Shown: positions 16,858 to 23,988 of the stretch, piece after piece
Layout of the letters: each line of letters opens with the position of its first letter
Numbering within the stretch: position 1 is the first letter of the stretch
Assembly (NCBI GenBank): GCA_947631195.1
Contig: CANRKK010000013.1
Coordinates: forward strand, 1 to 50,912
DNA: 50,912 nt
Origin: an uncultured Clostridia bacterium
Lineage (GTDB): Bacteria > Bacillota > Clostridia > Christensenellales > Borkfalkiaceae
Direction of reading: 5' to 3'
Program-made: the position numbers and the translations under genes
The notes under the pieces: generated by a model
Seen by the model: only the letters and a program-made list of their open reading frames with translations
What the model was told of the DNA's origin: nothing
The model's database searches: none

Positions 16858-17481
16858 ATGGCAACTTACAGAGAGGCAAAATGCCGCCTTTGCAGAAGGG
16901 AGGGCGGAAAGCTCTTTTTAAAGGGCGATAAATGCTACACGGGCAAGTGCCCGTTCGAAAAGAGACCCATGGCCCCCGGCGCGCACGGCGCAGCGAGGAA
17001 AAAGGTTTCCGAATACGGCCAGCAGCTCCGCGAAAAGCAGAAGGTTAAGCGCATCTACGGCGTGCAGGAAGGTCAGTTCCGCTCCTACTACGAGCAGGCA
17101 GACCGCATGAAGGGCATCACCGGCGAAAACATGCTTTCCCTTTTGGAGCGCAGGCTCGACAACGTTATATTCCGTATGGGAATAGGCGCCAGCCGCGCGC
17201 AGAGCCGCCAGCTTGTAAACCACGGCCACTTCCTTGTAAACGGCAAAAAGGTAAACATCCCCTCCTATATAGTTAAGGTCGGCGACGTTATAACCGTAAA
17301 GGAGAGCAAAACTTCCAACAAATACTTTGAAGCGTTAAAGTCGATGAAGGCGGCAAGCATGCCCAAATGGGTAGAGTTTGATCCCGCAAAGTTAGAGGGC
17401 AAAATTTTATCGCTGCCTGCAAGGGACGATATAGACAGTCAGATCGCAGAGCATATGATTGTCGAGCTGTACTCCAAGTAA
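16858..17481 (+). CDS. rpsD: 30S ribosomal protein S4
   Basis: 207 residues, standard. S4 initiates 16S assembly and represses its own operon in several bacteria. The N-terminal cysteines (CRLCRREG near residue 9 and C31) resemble the zinc-binding form. The S4 domain is seen as [13 protein letters not shown] and [20 protein letters not shown] (about residues 98-145). Here rpsD is inside the alpha operon, between rpsK and rpoA. Confidence 0.97.
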   Translation: MATYREAKCRLCRREGGKLFLKGDKCYTGKCPFEKRPMAPGAHGAARKKVSEYGQQLREKQKVKRIYGVQEGQFRSYYEQADRMKGITGENMLSLLERRLDNVIFRMGIGASRAQSRQLVNHGHFLVNGKKVNIPSYIVKVGDVITVKESKTSNKYFEALKSMKAASMPKWVEFDPAKLEGKILSLPARDDIDSQIAEHMIVELYSK

Positions 17482-17506
17482 TAAAAATTTTTAAGGAGGA
17501 CATTTT

Positions 17507-18460
17507 ATGATCGAAATGGATATGCCCAAAATCGAAGTGGAGGAAAGCGAGGACCAATCCTATGCGAAGGTTGTCGTTGAACCCCTTGAAAAGGGCTTCG
17601 GTCTTACGATAGGCAACTGTTTAAGGCGCATACTGTTATCGGCGCTTCCCGGAGCGGCGGCGCAGGGCATACGCTTTTTGGACGGTAGCGTGAAGCACGA
17701 GTTTTCGGCCGTGGCGGGCGTAAAAGAGGACGTAACCGAAATAATCCTCAATTTAAAGACGCTTGCAATCAAAACGTCGGTAACCGACAAGGACTATGTA
17801 AAAGTGGTGCACCTCTACAAGGAGGGCCCCTGCGAAGTCAAGGCGAGCGATATCGCCGAGGACGCGGAGATAGAAATAATTAACGGCGACCAGCACATCT
17901 GCACCATAGACGCGGGCGGCAAGATAGACATGGAAATTACCATCGGCCGCGGCCGCGGATACAAGGGCGCCGACCACACCAGAACGGAGCTTATAGACTA
18001 CATTCCCATAGATTCTATCTATACGCCCGTTAAAAAGGTGAACTACTCGGTGGAAAACACCCGCGTGGGCCAAAACACGGACTACGACAAACTCACTTTG
18101 GAAGTGTGGACGAACGGCGCGTTCAGCGCCAAGGAGATAGTGTCGCTTGCGGCAAAGATTATGCAGGACCATATATCGCTGCTCGTAGACCTCTCCGAGT
18201 CCATCAAAAATATGGATATCCTTGTTAAAAACGAGGATGACAAGCAGGCAAAGATACTTGCTATGGCGATTGAGGACATGGACCTTTCCGTCCGCTCCTA
18301 CAATTGCTTAAAGCGCGCAAACATACACACCGTGGAAGACTTGACGAGGAAGTCCGAAGAAGAGATGCTCAAGGTTAGAAACCTCGGCAGAAAGTCTTTG
18401 GACGAAGTAATAAACAAGCTCGCCTCATACGGACTTTCACTTTCAAACAAGGAGGATTAA
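17507..18460 (+). CDS. rpoA: RNA polymerase alpha subunit
   Basis: 317 residues, the usual length. Alpha dimerises to nucleate RNA polymerase assembly. The N-terminal domain shows [21 protein letters not shown] (about residues 26-46). The C-terminal domain has the two helix-hairpin-helix-like elements in [20 protein letters not shown] and [13 protein letters not shown], which bind UP elements and activators. AAGGAGG precedes the ATG. rplQ follows after three bases. Confidence 0.98.
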   Translation: MIEMDMPKIEVEESEDQSYAKVVVEPLEKGFGLTIGNCLRRILLSALPGAAAQGIRFLDGSVKHEFSAVAGVKEDVTEIILNLKTLAIKTSVTDKDYVKVVHLYKEGPCEVKASDIAEDAEIEIINGDQHICTIDAGGKIDMEITIGRGRGYKGADHTRTELIDYIPIDSIYTPVKKVNYSVENTRVGQNTDYDKLTLEVWTNGAFSAKEIVSLAAKIMQDHISLLVDLSESIKNMDILVKNEDDKQAKILAMAIEDMDLSVRSYNCLKRANIHTVEDLTRKSEEEMLKVRNLGRKSLDEVINKLASYGLSLSNKED

Positions 18461-18463
18461 ACC

Positions 18464-18970
18464 ATGCCCGGTAAATTAGGAAGAACGGCAAGCGAGAGAG
18501 AAGCGCTTTTAAGGAATCAGGCGTCCGAACTTCTCTGGTACGGAAAAATTACCACCACGGCCGCAAAGGCCAAGGCGCTTCAGCCCTACGTTGAAAAGAT
18601 AATCACCAAGGCGATAAGCGTGTACGACGACAACATCGAGTACGACGTTAAAACCACCGATAAAAAGGGCAAAGAGATAACCGTGAAGAACGTGAAGGAC
18701 AGCCCCAAAAAGCTCGCCGTCCGCCGCGCGCTCATGGCAAAGCTCCGCGACCTGCAGGAGGTTAAGCCTTTCAACGAAAAGAAGAAGGACTTTAAGGCGC
18801 GCACCGCCGAAATCAAGCACCCTTTGATGGAAAAGCTCTTCAACGAGATTGCGCCCAAATACGCGCAGAGAAAGGAAGAACTCGGACAGGGCGGCGGATA
18901 CACCCGCATCTATCTGTTGGGCAACCGCAGGGGCGACGCCGCGGAAGAAGCGATAATTGAATTAGTATAA
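18464..18970 (+). CDS. rplQ: 50S ribosomal protein L17, long form
   Basis: 168 residues, about 50 more than the common 112-120. L17 lies near the tunnel exit. The ends are conserved: GKLGRTASEREALLRN at the N terminus and GGGYTRIYLLGNRRGDAAEEAIIEL at the C terminus. The extra length is in the middle, a Lys/Asp/Glu-rich stretch of about residues 53-80 and another around 95-120. It closes the superoperon and is followed by an intrinsic terminator. Confidence 0.96.
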   Translation: MPGKLGRTASEREALLRNQASELLWYGKITTTAAKAKALQPYVEKIITKAISVYDDNIEYDVKTTDKKGKEITVKNVKDSPKKLAVRRALMAKLRDLQEVKPFNEKKKDFKARTAEIKHPLMEKLFNEIAPKYAQRKEELGQGGGYTRIYLLGNRRGDAAEEAIIELV

Positions 18971-18980
18971 GTTTTCACGA

Positions 18981-19013
18981 AAAAGCAGACATTCGACGAT
19001 GTCTGCTTTTTTC
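18981..19013 (+). terminator. Terminator of the ribosomal superoperon
   Basis: Stem AGCAGACAT (18984-18992) and ATGTCTGCT (18999-19007), followed by a T run. The flanking sequence TTCACGAAAAA and the stem resemble the terminal hairpin of the family C copy at 44660, so it may be a family C remnant used as a terminator. Confidence 0.85.
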
Positions 19014-19014
19014 T

Positions 19015-19187
19015 GCTCCCGCCAAGCGCGGATATACGTCGCATAACTTTGTTGCCTTTGCGCTTTTGCTCAGTTACGTACTTCTGTGTACGCTCCTGTC
19101 GCAAAAGCCGCAGGCGCCTCGTTCTGCTCGTATCTGTGCGCTTGCAGACTTCGTAAAAACAGCTCCCGCAATTATAAAATAATTGCC
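19015..19187 (+). repeat. Family A structured element, copy 4 (after rplQ)
   Basis: Outer stem CAAGCGC (19023-19029) pairs with GCGCTTG (19138-19144). Inner stem CTTTTGC (19063-19069) pairs with GCAAAAG (19101-19107). The apex is GTAC-TTCTGT-GTAC. The 3' tail TTGCAGACTTCGTAA and a GCAATT/AATTGC palindrome match those after copy 5. Confidence 0.8.
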
Positions 19188-19221
19188 GTGCCCTCTTCCG
19201 TGATAACGGGGGAGGGTGTCA
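19188..19221 (-). repeat. Family G repeat, inverted copy
   Basis: GTGCCCTCTTCCGTGATAAC followed by GGGGGAGGGTGTC, the reverse complement of the CCCTCCCCC-GTCGGCGACGG-AAGAGGGCA motif seen at 19551, 20153 and 36067, with the central hairpin altered. Confidence 0.55.
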
Positions 19222-19360
19222 CGTAGTGACGGGTGGGAGTGTCGTATTACAATTAACAAATACAATAATATTTTTCTTTTTTTATTATGTCCCGCCCACC
19301 CCCCCAATATTGAAAAATTATAGGGGAACGCACCACCGTGGCTTCTTCCCCTTGGGGGAC

Positions 19361-19474
19361 GAGCGCGGATTTCTCAAAACAGCACAGTGCGCTGTTTTGC
19401 CGCGCGAGATGAGTGCGCGCATAGTGCAAGGCGCGCACGGTGCCGAACACGGCGTTGTCCTTACGCCGTGTGAG
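19361..19474 (+). repeat. Family B repeat, copy 3
   Basis: Same nested stems as copy 2. Between them GTGCGCGC/GCGCGCAC pairs in this copy only. After GTGTGAGACAGCT a variable hairpin CCGC-gta-GCGG follows. Sequence between 19222 and 19360 shows nothing recognisable. Confidence 0.8.
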
Positions 19475-19550
19475 ACAGCTCCCGCGTAGCGGGTGATGGG
19501 AGGGGAAATAAAAAAGCAACCGACACTCCCACCTGCCCTTTCAGGGCACC

Positions 19551-19579
19551 CTCCCCCGTCGGCGACGGAAGAGGGCAAG
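19551..19579 (+). repeat. Family G repeat
   Basis: CCTCCCCCGTCGGCGACGG followed by AAGAGGGCA. The centre CCGTCGGCGACGG is a hairpin. Further copies or fragments are at 206-226, 19903-19920, 20153-20184 and 36067-36100. Confidence 0.65.
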
Positions 19580-19604
19580 GTTGGGGATGCCGCGCACATT
19601 TATA

Positions 19605-19735
19605 GCGGCGGGCGCGAAAATTCGCGCCCGCCGCCTGTGTGTTGTAAACGGTTTTGTAGCGTTCAGCGGAATGTATGGCTAACGCAAGTTGAGGAACAAA
19701 CGCACGTTCCGCCCAAAAGAAAAAATAAAATATGC
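19605..19735 (+). repeat. Family E repeat, plus orientation
   Basis: Opens with a 14-base perfect stem, GCGGCGGGCGCGAA (19605-19618) and TTCGCGCCCGCCGC (19621-19634). It continues with a conserved arm including TAGCGTTCAGCGGAATGTAT and GGCTAACG. The inverted copy at 35937-36058 aligns over its whole length. Confidence 0.75.
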
Positions 19736-19963
19736 TTTTACGTTACTCCCACCTGCCCTTTCAGGGCACCCTGCCCCTCGTCGCCGCAAACATTGGCTTT
19801 AAGCCGATTTACACTTCGCGTAAACGGCAAAGTTGCCATGTTGCGGCTCCTCTTCCCAAAAATTGCGCTATGCTGCAATTTTCGGGAGCCCTGTGCCTAG
19901 GTGACGGAAGAGGGCAAGGTTTGGGTTGGCGTTTCAAACAACCAAGAGCAGCCACAGGGGGAC

Positions 19964-20078
19964 GAGCGCGGAATTTTCAAAACAGCACAGTGCGCTGTTT
20001 TGCCGCGCGAGATGAGTGAGCGCATAGTGCAAGGCGCGAACGGTGACCGAACACGGCGTTGTCCTTACGCCGTGTGAG
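19964..20078 (+). repeat. Family B repeat, copy 4
   Basis: GAGCGCGG start, AAAACAGC/GCTGTTTT and CACGGCG/CGCCGTG stems as in the other copies. The upstream stretch CAACCAAGAGCAGCCAC (19939-19955) is the reverse complement of sequence at 13124-13138 beside family D. The variable hairpin GCCGAGC-gaa-GCGAG follows. Confidence 0.8.
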
Positions 20079-20152
20079 ACAGCTGCCGAGCGAAGCGAGA
20101 CTGAGGGGAGAGATAACACGTCAGCGGTGCTCCCACCCGACGACTACGTCGC

Positions 20153-20184
20153 CACCCTCCCCCGTCGGCGACGGAAGATGGCAC
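20153..20184 (+). repeat. Family G repeat
   Basis: CACCCTCCCCCGTCGGCGAC then GGAAGATGGCAC, one base different from 19551-19579 in the AAGAGGGCA block. It is preceded by a small hairpin ACGACTACGTCG. Confidence 0.6.
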
Positions 20185-20202
20185 GGGTGCAGGCGACACG
20201 CT

Positions 20203-20267
20203 GTTTGACTTGCGAAAAAGTAAGTTAAGAGCTAACGCAATAAAGAAACCCGCCCGCGGCGACACGC
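20203..20267 (+). repeat. Family F repeat, copy 2
   Basis: Matches 73-135: GTTTGACTTGCG, TAACGCAATAAAGA and GCGGCGACACGC are shared. Like the first copy, it lies downstream of a family B element. Confidence 0.6.
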
Positions 20268-20312
20268 TGCAAAGAATTTCACGGTCTGCGGGGCCTTTTT
20301 TTAAAAAAGGTC

Positions 20313-20340
20313 TTGTATTTTTTTATAATTTTGGTATAAT
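20313..20340 (+). promoter_or_regulatory. Promoter of the antiporter-mgtC pair
   Basis: TTGTAT (20313-20318) and TATAAT (20335-20340), 16-base spacer, at the edge of the repeat cluster. Just upstream CCTTTTTTTAAAAAAGG could act as a terminator in either direction. Confidence 0.6.
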
Positions 20341-20408
20341 AATATGCACCCCCTGCAACATACGGGGCAAGGCGGCTTTTTTTCGCGGCGCGGCCGCCCG
20401 AAACACAG

Positions 20409-21860
20409 ATGCTCAATAATTTTTACGAACAACTTTCCGCCACGTCGCACGTGCCCGTGGTGATAATATCCGTTGCGATAATGCTTCTCGCGGGCTTTTT
20501 GGGGACGCGGATAACCAAACTTTTAAGGCTTCCAAACGTAACCGCCTACATTTTGGTGGGCATAGTTTTGGGGCCCTATTGCCTTGACCTCGTCCCCTCG
20601 TACGTGTCCTCGGGCATGGACTTCATCTCGGACATTGCGCTCGCGTTTATAGCGTTCAGCGCGGGCGAATATTTCCGCTTTTCCACGCTGAAAAAGAACG
20701 GCGCAAAGGTGGCGGTCATAACCTTATGCGAGGCCCTTCTCGCGTCGGTGCTCGTGTTCGTGCTCACCTTTTTTATACTGCGGCTGGGCCTGCCCTTTTC
20801 CATAATCCTCTCCGCGCTCGCGTCGGCCACGGCCCCCGCGTCAACCATGATGACTATCCGCCAGACGGGCGCAAAGGGCGATTTTGTGGACACCCTCTTT
20901 TCGGTGGTGGCGCTGGACGACGTGGTCAGCCTGATTGCGTTCAGCGTGGCCGTCTCGGTGGCCCTTGCCAATTTGGGCGGCGGGTTTTCGGCGGGCGACG
21001 TGCTGCTGCCCATAGCGTGGAACATAATGATGATAGCCGTGGGAATAGGCTTCGGGTTTATTTTAAAATTCCTGATGGCAAAGCGTTCCACCGACAACCG
21101 CCTTATAGTGTCCGTGGCCTTTTTGTTCGCGATGTGCGGCATAGGCGCGGCGGTGGACGTGTCGCCCCTGTTGGGCTGCATGGCCATGGGGACGGTGTAT
21201 ATCAACATTTCCGGCGACGACAAGCTGTTCAAGCAGCTCAACTATTTCAGCCCCCCCATACTTTTGCTGTTCTTTGTTAAATCGGGACTGAATTTCAGGC
21301 TGGACGCCCTGTTCGGGGGCGGCTCCATGAGCGGGACCCCGCTGATACTTGTCGGCGTGCTGTATTTTATAGTGCGTATAGCGGGCAAATACGGCGGCGC
21401 GTTTATCGGCTGCGCCATCACCAAAAAGCCCAAAGCGGTGCGCAACTATCTGGGCCTTGCGCTCTCCCCGCAGGCGGGCGTAGCCATAGGCCTTGCGGCA
21501 ATGGGCGCGCGTATTCTCGGCGGCGAGACGGGCAGCCTGTTGCAGACAATAATCCTGTCCTCGAGCATTTTATACGAGCTTGTCGGGCCCGCGCTTGCCA
21601 AACTTTCGCTGTATTTGTCGGGATCGTACGGCAAGGAGCAGGCGGAAGGCGGGGAGGAGGCAAAGCCCGCGGCGGCCGAGGATGAAGTGGAGGCCCTAAA
21701 AAAGCGGCTCACGGACATCCAAAAACAGCTGTCGGTGAAGGAATACGCGCGTTCCCCCGAGGAGGAGGCCTTTATGGAGGCCTCGGAGGAGGCGGGGGAA
21801 ATGGCCGAAACCTCCGCGGGCGCGGAATATAACAGAAAAAAATTTATCAACAAGAGGTGA
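20409..21860 (+). CDS. Cation:proton antiporter, CPA2/Kef type
   Basis: 483 residues. About 12 hydrophobic segments fill residues 15-405, followed by a charged, probably cytoplasmic tail of about 75 residues with a coiled-coil-like stretch (VEALKKRLTDIQKQL). Family features are PNVTAYILVGIVLGPYCLDL near the N terminus and the paired acidic residues in VVALDDVVSLIAFSV (about residues 172-186), the likely ion site. No RCK/TrkA-N nucleotide-binding domain is seen, unlike KefB/C. The ion is not predictable from sequence. The ribosome site is weak. It is followed at three bases by an MgtC-like gene. Confidence 0.85.
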   Translation: MLNNFYEQLSATSHVPVVIISVAIMLLAGFLGTRITKLLRLPNVTAYILVGIVLGPYCLDLVPSYVSSGMDFISDIALAFIAFSAGEYFRFSTLKKNGAKVAVITLCEALLASVLVFVLTFFILRLGLPFSIILSALASATAPASTMMTIRQTGAKGDFVDTLFSVVALDDVVSLIAFSVAVSVALANLGGGFSAGDVLLPIAWNIMMIAVGIGFGFILKFLMAKRSTDNRLIVSVAFLFAMCGIGAAVDVSPLLGCMAMGTVYINISGDDKLFKQLNYFSPPILLLFFVKSGLNFRLDALFGGGSMSGTPLILVGVLYFIVRIAGKYGGAFIGCAITKKPKAVRNYLGLALSPQAGVAIGLAAMGARILGGETGSLLQTIILSSSILYELVGPALAKLSLYLSGSYGKEQAEGGEEAKPAAAEDEVEALKKRLTDIQKQLSVKEYARSPEEEAFMEASEEAGEMAETSAGAEYNRKKFINKR

Positions 21861-21863
21861 ATT

Positions 21864-22580
21864 ATGCCCACAGATTATATTGCAAGTTGGCTCGGCGACT
21901 GGGCCGGGGAAGTGAACGTGGCTTCAACCGCGCTTAAAACGGCGCTGGTGGTGATAATGGCGGTGGTGCTCGGCTGCGAGCGTTCCAAAAACAGGCACGC
22001 GGCGGGTCTCCGAACCCTTTTGGTGATCTCTATAGGCTCGGCCTTTGCGGGCATTGCGGACATATACTTCATACAAGAACTCAAAGTAGGTTTTTCGTTT
22101 ATGTCTGCGGCCGTGTTCATAGGCATCTCCATCATCACGGCAAACACCATAATCTTCTCCTCAAAAAACCAGATAATGGGCCTTACGACGTCGGTCAGCG
22201 TGTGGACGATGTCCATAATTTCCGCGATGGCGGGCTTCGGGCTGTACACTTCGGCGTTGATAGGTTTTGCCGCGCTCATGATAGGGCTTTTGGCCTTTTC
22301 GCGGCTGGAAATTTACACGAAGGACAAATCCAACCACTTTGAAATTCACCTCGAACTCAAATCCCGCGGCAGCCTGCAGGAGTTTATCGCCGCAGCGCGC
22401 GAATTCGGGCTAAAAATAGACAATTTAGAGCTGAACCCCGCCTACGCTAACTCGGGATTGAGCGTGTACACCGTCAAGTTTACCGTGGCGGGCAAGTCCC
22501 TGCAAAAGAAAAAGCACAGCGAGATAATAGAGGCCCTCTCCGTCCTGGACTGCGTGTACCACGTTGAACAGATAGGTTAA
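21864..22580 (+). CDS. MgtC/SapB family membrane protein
   Basis: 238 residues. Four or five membrane segments in residues 20-150 include the family motif, here GCERSKNRHAAGLRT (about residues 37-51), followed by VSVWTMSIISAMAGFGLY. The soluble C-terminal 80 residues resemble the ACT-like domain of this family. MgtC-type proteins affect magnesium homeostasis and membrane energetics; the exact role here is unknown. AGAGGTGAATT precedes the ATG, and the upstream antiporter stop is three bases away, so the two are co-transcribed. Confidence 0.8.
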   Translation: MPTDYIASWLGDWAGEVNVASTALKTALVVIMAVVLGCERSKNRHAAGLRTLLVISIGSAFAGIADIYFIQELKVGFSFMSAAVFIGISIITANTIIFSSKNQIMGLTTSVSVWTMSIISAMAGFGLYTSALIGFAALMIGLLAFSRLEIYTKDKSNHFEIHLELKSRGSLQEFIAAAREFGLKIDNLELNPAYANSGLSVYTVKFTVAGKSLQKKKHSEIIEALSVLDCVYHVEQIG

Positions 22581-22621
22581 CTTTGCGCTTTTTAACAAAT
22601 TTATAAATTTTTATTATTTTC

Positions 22622-22649
22622 TTGACATAATTTTCAGGCGTGATATAAT
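22622..22649 (+). promoter_or_regulatory. Promoter of small membrane protein 1
   Basis: TTGACA (22622-22627), 16-base spacer, TATAAT (22644-22649): near-perfect consensus, with TG one base before the -10. Closely similar in layout to the promoter at 22999. Confidence 0.85.
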
Positions 22650-22680
22650 ATATATAAATAAATAGTAAGGAGATACATTT

Positions 22681-22920
22681 ATGCAAGATTTGATTAACAA
22701 GGTAAACGGATTACCGCTGATTGTAAAACTGTTGCTTTGCATTCCCGTAGTTGAAATTTTCTATGGCATTTGCAGAGTTCTCAACCAGCTCACCAAGCCT
22801 AATATTGACGCAATTTCGCTTGTGCTTGCAATTCTCACCATAATTCCCGGCGCAGCTTTCATGTGGCTCGTAGACCTCATCTGGGTACTTGTGTATAACC
22901 GTGCTTTCCTTCTGAACTAA
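22681..22920 (+). CDS. Small membrane protein, unknown family (1 of 2)
   Basis: 79 residues, not recognised. Two hydrophobic segments, about residues 13-32 and 44-72, suggest a small integral membrane protein. The C-terminal pattern W-x-x-D-x-I-W-x-L-x-x-N is shared with the next gene, and both contain a central IPVV, so the two are probably diverged duplicates. It has its own strong promoter, a clear AAGGAG site and a downstream hairpin, indicating a monocistronic, well-expressed gene. Possible roles such as membrane stress response are speculation. Confidence 0.8.
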   Translation: MQDLINKVNGLPLIVKLLLCIPVVEIFYGICRVLNQLTKPNIDAISLVLAILTIIPGAAFMWLVDLIWVLVYNRAFLLN

Positions 22921-22931
22921 AAAAATTTACA

Positions 22932-22955
22932 GCCCCGCGCCTTTCGGCGCGGGGC
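22932..22955 (+). terminator. Hairpin after small membrane protein 1
   Basis: Stem GCCCCGCGCC (22932-22941) and GGCGCGGGGC (22946-22955) with a four-base loop. There is no T run after it, so termination may be weak. Confidence 0.55.
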
Positions 22956-22998
22956 ATTGCGTTGCCGCAAATTGGCGGCATTTATTTTTTTTATATAT

Positions 22999-23026
22999 TT
23001 GACAATGTTTGAAATTGTGATATAAT
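22999..23026 (+). promoter_or_regulatory. Promoter of small membrane protein 2
   Basis: TTGACA (22999-23004), 16-base spacer, TATAAT (23021-23026), again with TG upstream of the -10. The leader to the ATG is about 25 nt. Confidence 0.85.
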
Positions 23027-23056
23027 ATAATCAACAAATCAAAGGAGATACTAAAA

Positions 23057-23284
23057 ATGGACGCATGGTTTCACAAACAAAACAAGTTGATTCAGGTTAT
23101 CTTGCTCTTAATTCCCGTTGTAAACTACGTTGTGGAAATTCTTGTAAGATGGTCTGCGTTCCTTAAAAAGGGCGGCATAATACGTCTTGTGATCTGTATC
23201 GTCGTAACGATCCCCACCGGTATCATCGTCGGTTGGCTCGACGCTATCTGGACGCTTTTGTTCAACAAGTTGCTTTGCGAATAA
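23057..23284 (+). CDS. Small membrane protein, unknown family (2 of 2)
   Basis: 75 residues, not recognised. Two hydrophobic segments, about residues 11-30 and 40-70, are separated by a basic stretch (RWSAFLKKGG). The C-terminal GWLDAIWTLLFNKLL matches MWLVDLIWVLVYNR of the preceding gene in position and pattern. It has its own consensus promoter and AAGGAG site. Two adjacent, separately promoted paralogues suggest they are regulated or used differently. Confidence 0.8.
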   Translation: MDAWFHKQNKLIQVILLLIPVVNYVVEILVRWSAFLKKGGIIRLVICIVVTIPTGIIVGWLDAIWTLLFNKLLCE

Positions 23285-23296
23285 TCAAGGAAATGC

Positions 23297-23326
23297 AAGC
23301 GCCGTGCAGTTATCTGCACGGCGCTT
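23297..23326. terminator. Bidirectional terminator between convergent genes
   Basis: Perfect 13-base stem, AAGCGCCGTGCAG (23297-23309) and CTGCACGGCGCTT (23314-23326), with a TTAT loop. It lies between small membrane protein 2 and the converging yfcE gene. Confidence 0.75.
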
Positions 23327-23348
23327 AACCATATATTTTTCTCCGCAG

Positions 23349-23915
23349 TCAGGGCGCAGCCCTGTCGTAAATTTTGCCGTCAAGCGTTTTAAAATAGAAC
23401 GTGCCCCCCTCGTACAGGATATATCCCCGCGTTTGGTTGCCGTCCTTGGGCAGGGAAACGGAGCCGGGGTTGAGGTGCAAAAAGCCCTCTTCGCGGGTGT
23501 TGAGCGGCTCGTGCGTGTGGCCCGTTATATATACGTCCGAAGGGGATAGGGGAGGCGTTTCCCTGTGCCCGTGCGAGATATAGATGGCCGTGTTGCCGTC
23601 AAAAATCACGCCGTAGCCGCAGAGAACGGGGAAGGGCAGCACCGCTTGGTCCACTTCGCTGTCGCAGTTGCCCTGCACGCAGATTATTTTTTCCTTCACG
23701 GCGCCCAAAAGTTTCGCAACGTCGGCGGGGGAATATTTTTCGGGCAGGGGGTTGCGCGGCCCGTGATACAGTATGTCGCCCAACAGCACCAACTTGTCCG
23801 CCTGCTCCCTGTCAAACGCTTCCAAAAGCGCTCCGGCGTATTCCGCCGAGCCGTGTATATCCGAGGCGATAAAAAGTTTTATCCCCTTTTTTTCCTTTTT
23901 GCGGGAAAAGAACAT
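23349..23915 (-). CDS. yfcE: YfcE-type metallophosphoesterase
   Basis: 188 residues, a compact calcineurin-like phosphodiesterase of the YfcE/MJ0936 group. The metal-binding motifs are in order: SDIHGS (residues about 18-23), LLGDILYHGPRN (44-55), QGNCD (80-84), SHGHR (near 114) and GHTH (near 131). Natural substrates of this family are unclear, though model phosphodiesters are cleaved in vitro. It is encoded alone on the reverse strand, with its own promoter upstream and a shared terminator downstream. Confidence 0.9.
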   Translation of the reverse strand: MFFSRKKEKKGIKLFIASDIHGSAEYAGALLEAFDREQADKLVLLGDILYHGPRNPLPEKYSPADVAKLLGAVKEKIICVQGNCDSEVDQAVLPFPVLCGYGVIFDGNTAIYISHGHRETPPLSPSDVYITGHTHEPLNTREEGFLHLNPGSVSLPKDGNQTRGYILYEGGTFYFKTLDGKIYDRAAP

Positions 23916-23938
23916 CGCTTGCTCTCCTTACAGATACT

Positions 23939-23967
23939 ATCATACTATTTTTTTTGCGCGATGTCAA
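23939..23967 (-). promoter_or_regulatory. Promoter of yfcE
   Basis: Read on the reverse strand: TTGACA (23962-23967), 17-base spacer, TATGAT (23939-23944). AAGGAG follows before the ATG. Confidence 0.75.
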
Positions 23968-23988
23968 GGAGCGCCGAGGGACTTTGCG

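Larger units (their letters stand above)
19525..19772 (+). repeat. 28-base identical repeat pair (family H)
   Basis: 19525-19552 and 19745-19772 are identical: ACTCCCACCT, the hairpin GCCC-tttca-GGGC, then ACCCT. They flank family G copy 19551-19579 and family E copy 19605-19735, so a repeat unit may have been inserted or duplicated here. Confidence 0.65.

Noticed and set aside
19226-20228. Open reading frames of 60-135 codons across the large repeat cluster
   Set aside because: They run through palindromes, lack ribosome sites, exist on both strands and have Pro/Arg/Ser-rich composition typical of repeats.
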